The notes beneath the pieces are model-generated. The model had not been told where the DNA came from, made no database searches, and saw nothing but the letters and a program-made list of their open reading frames with translations. Shown here in pieces: positions 27,004 through 36,485 of a stretch of DNA of 64,000 bases. The stretch's first letter is position 1. Every line of letters begins with the position of its first letter. Origin of the DNA: Arenimonas sp. SCN 70-307 (lineage in GTDB: Bacteria > Pseudomonadota > Gammaproteobacteria > Xanthomonadales > Xanthomonadaceae); NCBI RefSeq assembly GCF_001724815.1, contig NZ_MEDO01000018.1, positions 1-64,000 of the forward strand, read 5' to 3'. The position numbers and the translations under genes were made by a program.

Positions 27004-28449
27004 ATGACGCTGCGACTGAGCCACTTGATCGGCGGTAACGCCCGGGCCGCCCGCGACGGCGCCTGGCTCGACGTGCACGACCCGGCCACCGGCGAGGTCT
27101 TCGCCCATTGCCCCGACGGCAGCGCCGACGACGTGGCCGACGCGGTGGCCGCCGCCGAAGCCGCGTTCCCCGCCTGGTCGGCCCTGCCGGCCAGCGAGCG
27201 CGCCGCCTGGATGAACCGCCTGGCCGATGCGCTCGAGGCCCGGCTCGAGGATTTCGCCCGCGCCGAATCGCGCGACGCCGGCAAGCCGCTGGCCCTGGCG
27301 CGTTCGCTCGACATCCCGCGCGCCGCCGCCAACCTGCGCTTCTTCGCCGCCGCGGCCACCCAGTTCGCCAGTGAATCGCATTCGGCGCCCGGCGCCCTGC
27401 ACTACACCCTGCGCCAGCCGCTGGGCGTAGTGGCCTGCATCAGCCCCTGGAACCTGCCGCTGTACCTGTTCACCTGGAAGATCGCCCCGGCCCTGGCCGC
27501 GGGCAATTGCGTGGTGGGCAAGCCGTCGGAAGTCACGCCGGTCACCGCCTGGATGCTGGGCGAGCTGGCGCGCGAGGTCGGCCTGCCGGCCGGCGTGCTC
27601 AACATCGTGCACGGCCGCGGCCCGTCGGTGGGCGAGCCGCTGGTGGCGCACCCACGGGTCAAGGCGGTCAGCTTCACCGGCAGCACCGCGGTCGGCCTGC
27701 GCATCGGCGAGGCCTGCGCGCGTTCGCTGAAAAAGACCTCGCTCGAGCTCGGCGGCAAGAACGCCACCCTGGTCTTCGCCGACGCGCCGCGCGAAAAACT
27801 CATCGACACCCTGGTGCGCTCGGCCTTCCTCAACTCCGGCCAGATCTGCCTGTGCGGCTCGCGCCTGCTGGTCGAGCGCAGCGCCTACTACGAGGTGCGC
27901 GACGCCCTGGTGGCGCGCGCCCGCGCCCTGGTGGTCGGCGACCCGGCCGAGGCGGCCACGCAGATGGGCCCGGTGGTGTCGCGGGCGCACTTCGACAAGG
28001 TGATGGCCTGCCTGACCCGCGCCCGCGAGGAAGGCGGCCGCGTGCTCTGCGGCGGCGAGGCCATCCGCCCGGCGGGACGCTGCGCCGACGGCTGGTTCAT
28101 CGCCCCCACCGTCATCGAGGGCCTGGGCCCGGCCTGCCGCAGCAACACCGAGGAAATCTTCGGCCCCGTGGTCACCCTGCAGGCCTTCGACACCGAGGCC
28201 GAGGCCCTGGCCCTGGCCAACGCCACGCCCTACGGCCTGGCCGCCAGCGTCTGGACCCGCGACCTGGCCCGCGCCCACCGCGTGGCCGGGGCGCTCGAAG
28301 CGGGCATCGTGTGGGTCAACACCTGGATGAACCGCGACCTGCGCACGCCCTTCGGCGGCGTGAAGCAGTCGGGCCTGGGCCGCGAGGGCGGCTGGGAAGC
28401 GATGCGCTTCTTCACCGAGGCCAAGAACGTCACCATTGCACTGGACTGA
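27004..28449 (+). CDS. 2-aminomuconate 6-semialdehyde dehydrogenase
   Basis: A 481-residue aldehyde dehydrogenase of the 2-aminomuconic/2-hydroxymuconic semialdehyde type: SPWNLPLYLFTWK, FTGSTAVG, LELGGKN (general base Glu) and NSGQICLCGSR (nucleophile Cys). The C-terminus GLGREGG...ALD is typical. In kynurenine catabolism it oxidises 2-aminomuconate 6-semialdehyde, the ACMSD product, to 2-aminomuconate with NAD. The deaminase and dioxygenase of the same branch lie just downstream and ACMSD 9 kb further on, which supports this over a catechol meta-pathway role. The ATG at 27004 fits the family; ribosome binding site weak. Confidence 0.87.
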   Translation: MTLRLSHLIGGNARAARDGAWLDVHDPATGEVFAHCPDGSADDVADAVAAAEAAFPAWSALPASERAAWMNRLADALEARLEDFARAESRDAGKPLALARSLDIPRAAANLRFFAAAATQFASESHSAPGALHYTLRQPLGVVACISPWNLPLYLFTWKIAPALAAGNCVVGKPSEVTPVTAWMLGELAREVGLPAGVLNIVHGRGPSVGEPLVAHPRVKAVSFTGSTAVGLRIGEACARSLKKTSLELGGKNATLVFADAPREKLIDTLVRSAFLNSGQICLCGSRLLVERSAYYEVRDALVARARALVVGDPAEAATQMGPVVSRAHFDKVMACLTRAREEGGRVLCGGEAIRPAGRCADGWFIAPTVIEGLGPACRSNTEEIFGPVVTLQAFDTEAEALALANATPYGLAASVWTRDLARAHRVAGALEAGIVWVNTWMNRDLRTPFGGVKQSGLGREGGWEAMRFFTEAKNVTIALD

Positions 28450-28453
28450 ACCG

Positions 28454-29116
28454 ATGCCGCTGAAGGAATTGCTCGATCGCAACAAGGAGTGGGCCGAGAA
28501 GGTGCGGGCCGAAGACCCGCAGTTCTTCCGCCGCCTTTCGCAGCTGCAGGCGCCCAAGTACCTGTGGATCGGCTGCTCGGACTCGCGCGTGCCGGCCAAC
28601 CAGATCACCGGCCTGCAGCCGGGCGAAGTGTTCGTGCACCGCAACGTGGCCAACCTGGTGGTGCACACCGACCTCAACTGCCTGAGCACCATCCAGTTCG
28701 CGGTGGACGTGCTCAAGGTCGAGCACATCCTGGTGGTGGGCCACTACGGCTGCGGCGGCGTGCATGCCGCGCTCACCGGCGCGCGCGTAGGCCTGGCCGA
28801 CAACTGGCTGCGGCACGTGGCCGACGTGGCCGCCAAGCACGAGCGCCTGCTGGCCGAGGCCGAGCTCGAGTCCCTGCGCCACGCCCGCCTGTGCGAGCTG
28901 AACGTGGTCGAGCAGGTGGTCAACGTCTGCCAGACCACCATCGTCCAGGACGCCTGGAGCCGCGGCCAGAAGCTGAGCGTGCACGGCTGGGTGTATTCCC
29001 TGCTCGACGGCCGCGTTCGCGAGCTGGGCATGGGCGTGGACTGCCCGGCCGAGCTGCCCGAAGCCTACGCCCTGGCGATGAAACACATCCGTGGCCGCAT
29101 GGGGGAAAGCGCATGA
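28454..29116 (+). CDS. can: Beta-class carbonic anhydrase
   Basis: A 220-residue beta-carbonic anhydrase, the same length as E. coli Can. Zinc ligands Cys41, His97 and Cys100 and the Asp43-Arg45 dyad (CSDSR) are present. It converts CO2 and bicarbonate in the cytoplasm. It starts four bases after the AMS dehydrogenase, and its TGA overlaps the next ATG (ATGA at 29113-29116), so it is translationally coupled into the kynurenine operon. ACMSD and later pathway steps release CO2, which may explain the location. A simpler alternative is a housekeeping gene caught in a long operon. Confidence 0.95.
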   Translation: MPLKELLDRNKEWAEKVRAEDPQFFRRLSQLQAPKYLWIGCSDSRVPANQITGLQPGEVFVHRNVANLVVHTDLNCLSTIQFAVDVLKVEHILVVGHYGCGGVHAALTGARVGLADNWLRHVADVAAKHERLLAEAELESLRHARLCELNVVEQVVNVCQTTIVQDAWSRGQKLSVHGWVYSLLDGRVRELGMGVDCPAELPEAYALAMKHIRGRMGESA

Positions 29117-29544
29117 GCGAGATCATCCGCACCGATACCGCACCGCAGCCGGTCGGTCGCTACCCGCACGCGCGCCGCGTCGGCCAGCTGCTGTTCCTCT
29201 CGGGCATCGGCCCGCGCACCCCGGGCAGCAACGCCATCCCGGGCAACGTCTACAACGCCGCCGGCCGGCTGATCGACTACGACATCGTCACCCAGTGCCA
29301 CTCGGTGTTCGCCAACGTGCGCGCCGTGCTCGAGGCCAGCCACTGCCGCTGGGACTGGCTGGTGGACGTTACCGTCTACCTCACCGACATGCAGCGCGAC
29401 TTCCAGGCCTACAACGGCGTCTGGGCCGAGTACTTCCCGGACGTGAACAAGGCGCCCTGCCGCACCACGCTGGGCATCACCGCCCTGCCCACGCCGATCG
29501 CCATCGAGCTCAAGTGCGTGGCGGCTTTCCCGGAGGCCCGCTGA
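29113..29544 (+). CDS. 2-aminomuconate deaminase (RidA family)
   Basis: A 143-residue RidA/YjgF-family protein resembling AmnD/NbaF, which hydrolyse 2-aminomuconate to 4-oxalocrotonate and ammonia. [20 protein letters not shown] at the N-terminus and [26 protein letters not shown] with the conserved Arg are typical. It overlaps the carbonic anhydrase stop by four bases and ends one base before the dioxygenase gene. General enamine deaminase activity is possible, but the neighbours make the aminomuconate role very likely. Confidence 0.87.
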   Translation: MSEIIRTDTAPQPVGRYPHARRVGQLLFLSGIGPRTPGSNAIPGNVYNAAGRLIDYDIVTQCHSVFANVRAVLEASHCRWDWLVDVTVYLTDMQRDFQAYNGVWAEYFPDVNKAPCRTTLGITALPTPIAIELKCVAAFPEAR

Positions 29545-29545
29545 C

Positions 29546-30082
29546 ATGCTGCCCGCCCCGTTCAACCTCCAGCAGTGGATCGACGAGAACCGGCACCTGC
29601 TCAAGCCGCCGGTGGGCAACAAGTGCATCGTCGACGGCGACTACATCGTGATGGTGGTCGGCGGCCCGAACGAGCGCACCGACTTCCACTACGAGGAAGG
29701 CCCGGAGTTCTTCCACCAGCTCGAGGGCGAAATGGTGCTGCGCGTGCAGGAGGACGGGAAGGTGCGCGACATCCCCATCCGCGCCGGCGAGGTGTTCTAC
29801 CTGCCGCCGCGGGTGCCGCACTCGCCCCAGCGCCAGGCCGGCGGCGTGGGCCTGGTGATCGAGCGCAAGCGCCTGCCCTCCGAGAAGGACGGGCTGCTGT
29901 GGTACTGCGAGCGCTGCAACCACCCGCTGTATTCCGAGTTCTTCACGCTCGAGAACATCGAGACCCAGTTCCAGGCCGTGTTCGACCGTTTCTACCGCTC
30001 GCGCGAGCACCGCACCTGCAAGGACTGCGGCCATCTCAACCCGGCCCCGGCGCGCTACGAGGCCGCCCCCGGCGGGGCCTGA
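29546..30082 (+). CDS. nbaC: 3-hydroxyanthranilate 3,4-dioxygenase
   Basis: A 178-residue cupin dioxygenase that opens 3-hydroxyanthranilate to 2-amino-3-carboxymuconate semialdehyde. Iron ligands His48, Glu54 and His92 are present, with substrate Arg residues nearby ([22 protein letters not shown]). The bacterial C-terminal rubredoxin-like metal site is complete: CERC (121-124) and CKDC (158-161). Starts one base after the deaminase stop. Its product is decarboxylated by ACMSD encoded at 36486. Confidence 0.95.
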   Translation: MLPAPFNLQQWIDENRHLLKPPVGNKCIVDGDYIVMVVGGPNERTDFHYEEGPEFFHQLEGEMVLRVQEDGKVRDIPIRAGEVFYLPPRVPHSPQRQAGGVGLVIERKRLPSEKDGLLWYCERCNHPLYSEFFTLENIETQFQAVFDRFYRSREHRTCKDCGHLNPAPARYEAAPGGA

Positions 30083-30277
30083 GCCGGGCGCGGTCAGCGA
30101 TGTGAAGCCGGCGGCCGGGGCGGGCTGCCACGGCGCGGATTTCAGGCCATACTACGTTCACGCCGGCCGCACGGCCGCCGCGTGCAATCTTGCGTTGCAG
30201 TGGGCCCCTGGAGGGGTCGCCAGAGGGAGCTGGCCGCGCCGCTGCACCGCCCAAGCCGACGAACAGGGGTAATGCTG

Positions 30278-33200
30278 ATGAAGTCCAAGCCATTCCATGC
30301 CATGGCCGCGCTGGCCGCCTTCTCGGCGGTGCTGCTGGCCGGGTGCGCGAGCACGCCGCAGGCCGACGCCGATGAGCGCGTCTCGAGCACCTACGAGCGC
30401 ATCCGCGCCGTACCCCTGACCGAGGTGCCCAAGAAGCACAAGGGTCCGCGCTACGACAAGCCGCGCGAGGCGCAGGAGTACTACATCAGGCAGCGCGTGC
30501 TGCCCGGCCAGGCCATCCCCAACGAGCGCTACCACGCCGCCCGCCGCGCCATGCAGCGCATGCCGCAGCTGCGGTTCGGCGGCCAGGGCCCGGCCACGAT
30601 GGTCGCCCCCGGCACGCCCTCGGCGCAGGCCAACATCTCGCCGATCTCGCCCTGGACCTACCTGGGCCCGAACAATGCCGGCGGCCGCAGCCGCGCCATC
30701 GCCATCCACCCGACCTCGCCCAACATCATGCTCGCCGCCGGCGTCGCGGGCGGCGTGTTCCGCTCCACTGACGCGGGAGTGACCTGGACGGCTCTGGGCG
30801 ACGCCATGCAGAACATGGCCGTGGTCTCGATCGAGTTCGCGCCCAACAACCCCAACATCGTCTACGCCGGCACCGGCGAGGGCTACTTCAATGCCGACGC
30901 CGTGCGCGGCGACGGCGTGTTCAAGTCCACCGACGCGGGCCTGACCTGGACCAAGCTCACCGCCACCAACGTCAACCCCAACCCCGCCAGCGACGCCTGG
31001 ATCTACGTCTACAACCTGCGCGTCGACCCGAACAACGCCAACAACGTCTGGGCAGCCAACCGCCGCGGCGTGCACCGCACCACCGATGGTGGCGCCACCT
31101 GGAACCAGGTGCTGGCTAAGAGCTACTGCCTGGACATCGAGTTCAACTGGGACGCCAACGTCGCGGTGGTCAGCTGCGGCACGCTGAACCTGGCCGGCGA
31201 GGTCTTCCGCAGTACCGACCGCGGCGCCACCTTCAGCACCACCCCGGTGCTCGCCGCACCGAACCAGTCGCGCACCGAACTGGCGGTCAGCAAGTCCAAC
31301 CCGGCGGTCATGTATGCCGCCGCCGCGTTCTACGAACAGAACGGAACCCAGAACTATCGCTTCCGCGGCCTGTGGCACTCCAGCAACAGCGGCGCGACCT
31401 GGACGCTGCGCGCCAGCCACACCGACACCAATCCGTTCAACCTGGCCCTGCTGGGCGACTTCGACTCGGCCTGCGACAACGACCCGCGCGCCCAGGGCTG
31501 GTACGACCTGGAAGTGGCGGTCGACCCGGCCGACCCGAACCGGGTCTGGATCGGCGGCATCGACATCTTCCGCTCCGACGACGGTGGCTTCAATTTCGGC
31601 CGCGCCGGCGTCTGGTACGAGGACGGCAACCGCCCGTTCGGCATCCACGCCGACCAGCACCGCATCGTCTTCCACCCCAGCTACAACGGCACCACCAACC
31701 AGATCATGTTCGTCGGCAACGACGGCGGCATCTACCGGACCAACAACGCCCGCGCCGCCGTCAGCACCTGGCCGACCTCGAACTGCAGCAGCGTGGTGAA
31801 CCCGGCCGTGTCCTGGACCGAGCTCAACGACGGCTTCGGCGTCACCCAGTTCTACCACGGCGTCGTGCACCCGGACGGCACCAACGGCCCGCTGCTGTTC
31901 ATGGGCGGCACCCAGGACAACGGCACCTGGTTCGACGAGAACAACGACCCCAACAGCTGGGTCGAGATCTTCGGCGGCGACGGCGGCTATGCCGCGGTCG
32001 ACACCAACGAGGGCTGGAACCGTTTCTACACGTCCTACCAGAACGGCAACTTCATCCGCTGGGTCTTCAACCCGGCCACCCAGCGCTACACCACCAGCAA
32101 CGGCACCACCGGCATCAGCGACGACGGCCTGGCCTTCATCACGCCCTTCGCGATGGACCCGAACAACCCGCAGATCCTGTGGACCGGCGGTTCGCGCATG
32201 TGGCGCACCAACAACGGCATGCAGAGCTGGGTGGCCGCCAGCGTCACCGGCATCACCGCCGCCAACACGGAAGTGAGCGCGGTCGCGGTGGCCCCGGGCA
32301 ACTCCAACCTGGTCATCGCCGGCACGGACGGCGGCCGCGTGCTGCGCAACACCGCCGCGCTCAGCGCCGGCTCGGCCACCGCCTGGGAGAGCCAGCAGCT
32401 CACCGCCAACGGCGTGATCTCCGAGATCACCTTCGACCCGAACACGCCGGGCCGCGTCTATCTCACCCAGAGCCGCTTCGGCCAGCCGCACGTCTACCGC
32501 AGCAACGACAACGGCGCGAGCTGGCTGCCGATCGACCGCTTCGGCCAGGCCGGCGGCATCCCGGATATCCCGGCCCACTCCATCGCCGTGGATCCGGACG
32601 ACAGCAACCGCCTGTACGTGGGCACCGACCTGGGCATGTTCGCCACCATCGACGGCGGCAACACCTGGGCCGTGGCCAGCAGCCCGCTGCCCAACACCGT
32701 GGTCGAGAAGCTGGTGTTCCTGAAGGACAACGGCGTGCGCAAGCTGGCCGCCTTCACCCACGGCCGCGGCGCCTGGATCGCCAATGCCGGCACGGTCAAC
32801 GCCGGCCAGCGCTTCGACGACGTGCCGCCGAGCTACTGGGCCTACCCTCAGATCGAGGCCATCGCCGTGGCGGGCGTCACCACCGGCTGCTCGGTCAACC
32901 CGCCGCTCTACTGCCCCACCCAGACGGTGACCCGCGGCCAGATGGCGATTTTCCTGCTGCGTGCCAAGTACGGCTCGGCGTTCACGCCGCCGGCCGCAAC
33001 CGGCCTGTTCGCCGACGTGCCGCTCAACGCCTTCTATGCCAACTGGGTCGAGCGTTTCTACAGCGAAGGCATCACCTCGGGCTGCGGCACCGACCCGCTG
33101 CGCTTCTGCCCCGAGAGCCCGGTGACCCGCGGGCAGATGGCCGTGTTCCTGCTGCGCGCCAAATACGGTTCGGCGTACAACCCGCCCGCGGCCACCGGCA

Positions 33201-33367
33201 TCTTCACCGACGTGCCGCAGGGTGATTTCTTCGCGCCGTGGATCGAGCAGCTCTACAGCGAAGGCGTCACCTCCGGCTGCAGCACCAGCCCGCTGCGCTA
33301 CTGCCCGGACTCCGCGGTCGCACGCGACCAGATGGCCGTCTTCCTCGCCCGGACCTTCGACCTGTGA
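30278..33367 (+). CDS. Outer lipoprotein with BNR beta-propeller and three SLH repeats
   Basis: About 1,029 residues. A lipoprotein signal ends LLAGC with lipidated Cys23. Residues about 120-840 contain at least eight Asp-box (BNR) turns such as FRSTDAGVTW, FKSTDAGLTW, YRSNDNGASW and ATIDGGNTW, typical of sialidase/sortilin-like propellers. The last 180 residues are three SLH repeats (FDDVPPSYWAYPQIE, FADVPLNAFYANWVE, FTDVPQGDFFAPWIE), each with a CxxxxxxC pair. The ATG at 30278 is preferred (AGGGG eight bases upstream) over the ATG at 30272. Its stop overlaps the TonB receptor GTG. Function unknown: possibly surface binding or a hydrolase; catalytic sialidase residues not identified. Confidence 0.83.
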   Translation: MKSKPFHAMAALAAFSAVLLAGCASTPQADADERVSSTYERIRAVPLTEVPKKHKGPRYDKPREAQEYYIRQRVLPGQAIPNERYHAARRAMQRMPQLRFGGQGPATMVAPGTPSAQANISPISPWTYLGPNNAGGRSRAIAIHPTSPNIMLAAGVAGGVFRSTDAGVTWTALGDAMQNMAVVSIEFAPNNPNIVYAGTGEGYFNADAVRGDGVFKSTDAGLTWTKLTATNVNPNPASDAWIYVYNLRVDPNNANNVWAANRRGVHRTTDGGATWNQVLAKSYCLDIEFNWDANVAVVSCGTLNLAGEVFRSTDRGATFSTTPVLAAPNQSRTELAVSKSNPAVMYAAAAFYEQNGTQNYRFRGLWHSSNSGATWTLRASHTDTNPFNLALLGDFDSACDNDPRAQGWYDLEVAVDPADPNRVWIGGIDIFRSDDGGFNFGRAGVWYEDGNRPFGIHADQHRIVFHPSYNGTTNQIMFVGNDGGIYRTNNARAAVSTWPTSNCSSVVNPAVSWTELNDGFGVTQFYHGVVHPDGTNGPLLFMGGTQDNGTWFDENNDPNSWVEIFGGDGGYAAVDTNEGWNRFYTSYQNGNFIRWVFNPATQRYTTSNGTTGISDDGLAFITPFAMDPNNPQILWTGGSRMWRTNNGMQSWVAASVTGITAANTEVSAVAVAPGNSNLVIAGTDGGRVLRNTAALSAGSATAWESQQLTANGVISEITFDPNTPGRVYLTQSRFGQPHVYRSNDNGASWLPIDRFGQAGGIPDIPAHSIAVDPDDSNRLYVGTDLGMFATIDGGNTWAVASSPLPNTVVEKLVFLKDNGVRKLAAFTHGRGAWIANAGTVNAGQRFDDVPPSYWAYPQIEAIAVAGVTTGCSVNPPLYCPTQTVTRGQMAIFLLRAKYGSAFTPPAATGLFADVPLNAFYANWVERFYSEGITSGCGTDPLRFCPESPVTRGQMAVFLLRAKYGSAYNPPAATGIFTDVPQGDFFAPWIEQLYSEGVTSGCSTSPLRYCPDSAVARDQMAVFLARTFDL

Positions 33368-35499
33368 CCCCCGCTCCCCCCGCCCGGCCGCCTCGGGCGG
33401 CCGGCGGGCGGACGCCGGCACGCCGCAAGAACCGCATCGCCGCCCTCGGGGCGGCGATTGCGTGTGCGCTGTGCGCTCCCGCGGCCCTGGCCGATGCCGG
33501 CGCCGGCCCGACGCTGGCCGAGCTCGATGCCGTGCTCGTCACCGCCGACCACTTCGACCGCGACGGCCGCAAGCTGCCGACCGCCACCACCGTGCTCGCC
33601 GCGCCGGAGCCGGGCCAGGTGCAGGTGGCGCTCGAGGCCCTGCGCGGCCGCCCCGGCACCTTCTTCCAGCAGACCACGCCCGGCCAAGGCAACGTGCTGG
33701 TGCGCGGCCTGAAGGGTTCGGAGGTGCTGCACCTGGTGGACGGCTTCCGGCTCAACGCGGCCTTCTTCCGCAATGCGCCCAACCAGTACATGGGCCTGGT
33801 CGATCCGCTCAACCTCGAGCAGGTGGAGGTGCTGCGCGGCCCGATGTCCACGGTGCATGGCAGCGACGCCATGGGCGGCGTGGTGCAGCTGGTGACGCCG
33901 TCGCCGCAATTCCATGACGACGGCGCGCGCGCCACCGGGCTCGCCAGCGCCTACTACAACTCGGCCGACGCCGGCCTGCACGTTCGCGCTGCCGCGGACG
34001 TGGGCGGAGAGCGCTGGGCCCTGCGTGCAGGAACCAGCCGCCAGGACATCGGCCTGCGCCGCGCCGGCGGCGGCGACACCCTGCCCGACACGGCCTACAC
34101 CAGCCACGGCAATGACCTTCGCGCGGCCTGGCGCGCCGGCGAGGCCGGAACGCTGGAGCTGCTGTGGCAAGACTTCACCCAGCCTTCGACGCCGCGTTTC
34201 GACGCGCTCAATCCCGGCTTTGGCCAGGCGCAGCCGGAGAGCGACGAGTTCGCCTTCGCCCCGCAGTCGCGCCGATTCGGCCTCTTGCGTTATCGCGGCG
34301 ACGCCCCGGCCTGGCTGGCCGACGAGATGGTGCTGCAGGCCGGCCGCCAGACCCTGGTGGATGGCCAGCGCAGCCGCAACCGCGGCTCGGACCTGCGCGA
34401 GTTCCAGCGCAACACCAGCCGGCTCGACGGCGCTTCGCTGCAGCTGCGTCGCCAGGCCAGCGACACCCTTGAACTGCGCTACGGCCTGGAGGCCTACCGC
34501 GACCGCATCGAGGCGCAGGCCAGCCGGCTCGACCTGGGCACCGGCCTGCAGTCGCCGGTGCGCGGCCGCTTCGTCGATGGCTCGGGCATGGACACCTCGG
34601 GCGCCTACGTGGTGGCCGACTGGGAAGCCAGCGAGGCCTGGCGCTTCAACGCCGGCCTGCGCCACAGCCGCTTCCGCACCCGCATTCCGGCCACGGCAAG
34701 CGCGCCGGCGGCGGAGGTCTCGGCCTCCGACCTCAGCGGCCAGGCCGGCCTGTCGCGCGCGCTCGACGCGGCCGGCGAATGGCGCCTGGTGGCCAACGTC
34801 GGCCGCGCCTTCCGCGCACCGAACGTGTTCGACCTCGGCGCCCTCGGCCCGCGACCCGGCAACCGCTTCAACCTGCCCAATCCCGATCTCGGGCCCGAGA
34901 CCGCAGTCAGCGCCGACCTCGGCCTGAAGCTCTCGCGCCCGGGCCTGGACGCCGAAGCCTTCGTCTTCGCCACCCGTTACCGCGACAAGATCAGCTCGGT
35001 GCTCACCGGCGGCACCACGCCGCAGGGCCAGGCCATCGTGCAGTCGCGCAACGTCACCGAACTTGAATTGCACGGCGTCGAGACGGCGGTGGACTGGCGC
35101 ATCGACGAGCAGTGGCGCCTGCAGGCCAGCGCCAGCTGGACCCGCGGCGAAGAGCAGGCCGCGGGCGATACGTACCCCGCCGACCGGATCCCGCCGGTCT
35201 ACGGCCGCCTCGAGTTGGGCTGGCGTCCGGAGGGCTTCGTGGCCTGGCGCGCCTGGACCGACTTCGCCGGGCGCCAGGACCGCCTGAGCCCGCGCGACGC
35301 CACCGACCCGCGCATCAACCCCGATGGCACCGCCGGCTGGGCCACGCTCAACCTCGGCATGGACTGGCAGGCCCTGCCGGGGCTGGAATTGCGGCTTGAA
35401 GTGCGTAACCTGCTCGACCGCCGCTACCGCGAGCACGGCTCGGGCCTGGACGCCCCCGGCCGCGGCATCGGTGTCGGCTTCACCTGGACCGGACCCTGA
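33364..35499 (+). CDS. TonB-dependent outer-membrane receptor
   Basis: A 711-residue receptor. The GTG at 33364 overlaps the preceding stop (GTGA) and yields a basic, proline-rich start then a signal peptide (AALGAAIACALCAPAALA). The plug shows LVRGLKGSEVLHLVDGFRLN and the conserved LEQVEVLRGPMSTVHGSDAMGG. The barrel ends in a typical terminal strand (GRGIGVGFTWTGP). Substrate unknown: the style fits haem/siderophore receptors, but coupling to the lipoprotein and the kynurenine genes could mean uptake of peptides or aromatic compounds. It may work with the SLH lipoprotein, as SusD-like partners do, though they are unrelated in sequence. Confidence 0.87.
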   Translation: MTPAPPARPPRAAGGRTPARRKNRIAALGAAIACALCAPAALADAGAGPTLAELDAVLVTADHFDRDGRKLPTATTVLAAPEPGQVQVALEALRGRPGTFFQQTTPGQGNVLVRGLKGSEVLHLVDGFRLNAAFFRNAPNQYMGLVDPLNLEQVEVLRGPMSTVHGSDAMGGVVQLVTPSPQFHDDGARATGLASAYYNSADAGLHVRAAADVGGERWALRAGTSRQDIGLRRAGGGDTLPDTAYTSHGNDLRAAWRAGEAGTLELLWQDFTQPSTPRFDALNPGFGQAQPESDEFAFAPQSRRFGLLRYRGDAPAWLADEMVLQAGRQTLVDGQRSRNRGSDLREFQRNTSRLDGASLQLRRQASDTLELRYGLEAYRDRIEAQASRLDLGTGLQSPVRGRFVDGSGMDTSGAYVVADWEASEAWRFNAGLRHSRFRTRIPATASAPAAEVSASDLSGQAGLSRALDAAGEWRLVANVGRAFRAPNVFDLGALGPRPGNRFNLPNPDLGPETAVSADLGLKLSRPGLDAEAFVFATRYRDKISSVLTGGTTPQGQAIVQSRNVTELELHGVETAVDWRIDEQWRLQASASWTRGEEQAAGDTYPADRIPPVYGRLELGWRPEGFVAWRAWTDFAGRQDRLSPRDATDPRINPDGTAGWATLNLGMDWQALPGLELRLEVRNLLDRRYREHGSGLDAPGRGIGVGFTWTGP

Positions 35500-35502
35500 C
35501 CG

Positions 35503-36462
35503 ATGGACCTGGGCAGCAACCTGCTCGTCGCCAACCTGCTTTCCCCCGTGGTCCTGGCCTTCGGCCTGGGCCTGGTGGCCCGCGCGCTGCGCAGCGACCT
35601 CGACATCCCGCCGGCCATCCAGGCCTACCTGTCGATTTTCCTGCTGCTGTCGATCGGCCTGAAGGGCGGCGTGGCCCTGCGCCAGGACCCGCCCGACAAC
35701 CTGTGGCTGCTGCTGGTGGTCACCGTGCTCGCCGGCCTGGCCACCGCCGCCTCGGCCTACGTGCTGGCCCGCGCCTGGCTGCGCGACGTGCCGCTGCAGG
35801 CCGGCGCCATCGCCGCGCACTACGGCTCGGTGTCGGCGGTCACCTTCATCGCCGCCCAGCAGTTCGTCGAGCGCCTGGGCGGGCAGCCGGTGGAAGTGCT
35901 GGTGGCCCTGGTGGTCGCGCTGGAAATCCCGGCCATCCTGGTCGGCATCGGCCTGGCGCGCGGCGGCGGGCGGCCCAGCTGGCACCAGGTGCGCGAAGTA
36001 CTGACCGGCCGCACGGCCATGCTGCTGCTCGGCGGCCTCGCCATCGGCGCGATCGCCGGCAAGTCCGGCGTGCAGGCGGTGGACGCGATGTACTTCCAGC
36101 TCTTCCAGGGCATGCTGATGCTGTTCATGCTCGACATGGGCCTGGTCGCCGCCGGCCAGCTGCGCCAGCTGGGGCGCGGCTTCGGCAGGTTGCTGGTATA
36201 CGCCACCGCGCTACCCCTGGCGCACGGCGCGGCCGGCGTGGCCATCGGCCATGCGGTGGGCCTGGGCACCGACGGCGCCACCGTGTTCGGCGCCATGCTC
36301 GCCAGCGCCTCCTACATCGCCGCGCCGGCCTCGGTGCGCGCCTCGCTGCCCGAAGCCGACGCCGGCCGCTGCATCACCGCAGCGCTGGGCCTGACCTTCC
36401 CCTTCAACCTCGCCCTGGGCATCCCGCTCTACGCCGCGTTCTCGGGCTGGCTGGCCGGCTAG
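35503..36462 (+). CDS. SbtA-type sodium-dependent bicarbonate permease
   Basis: A 319-residue polytopic membrane protein with about ten helices in two inverted halves. LLSPVVLAFGLGLVAR, LSIGLKGGVALR, AAHYGSVSAVTF and ASASYIAAPASVRASLPEA correspond to conserved parts of the SbtA family, first known as a cyanobacterial sodium/bicarbonate symporter. It starts four bases after the TonB receptor stop and precedes ACMSD by 23 bases. A bicarbonate role together with the carbonic anhydrase is attractive, but distant proteobacterial members are not well characterised and may carry other anions. Confidence 0.85.
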   Translation: MDLGSNLLVANLLSPVVLAFGLGLVARALRSDLDIPPAIQAYLSIFLLLSIGLKGGVALRQDPPDNLWLLLVVTVLAGLATAASAYVLARAWLRDVPLQAGAIAAHYGSVSAVTFIAAQQFVERLGGQPVEVLVALVVALEIPAILVGIGLARGGGRPSWHQVREVLTGRTAMLLLGGLAIGAIAGKSGVQAVDAMYFQLFQGMLMLFMLDMGLVAAGQLRQLGRGFGRLLVYATALPLAHGAAGVAIGHAVGLGTDGATVFGAMLASASYIAAPASVRASLPEADAGRCITAALGLTFPFNLALGIPLYAAFSGWLAG

Positions 36463-36479
36463 CCCACGCGGGCTAGAAT
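36459..36479 (+). promoter_or_regulatory. Inverted repeat and possible -10 before the ACMSD gene
   Basis: CTAGCCC (36459-36465) and GGGCTAG (36470-36476) form a perfect 7-bp stem that spans the SbtA stop codon. TAGAAT at 36474-36479 could be a -10 hexamer close to the ATG at 36486, but no -35 is convincing. It may be a weak attenuator or an internal promoter. Confidence 0.3.
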
Positions 36480-36485
36480 GGCGGC

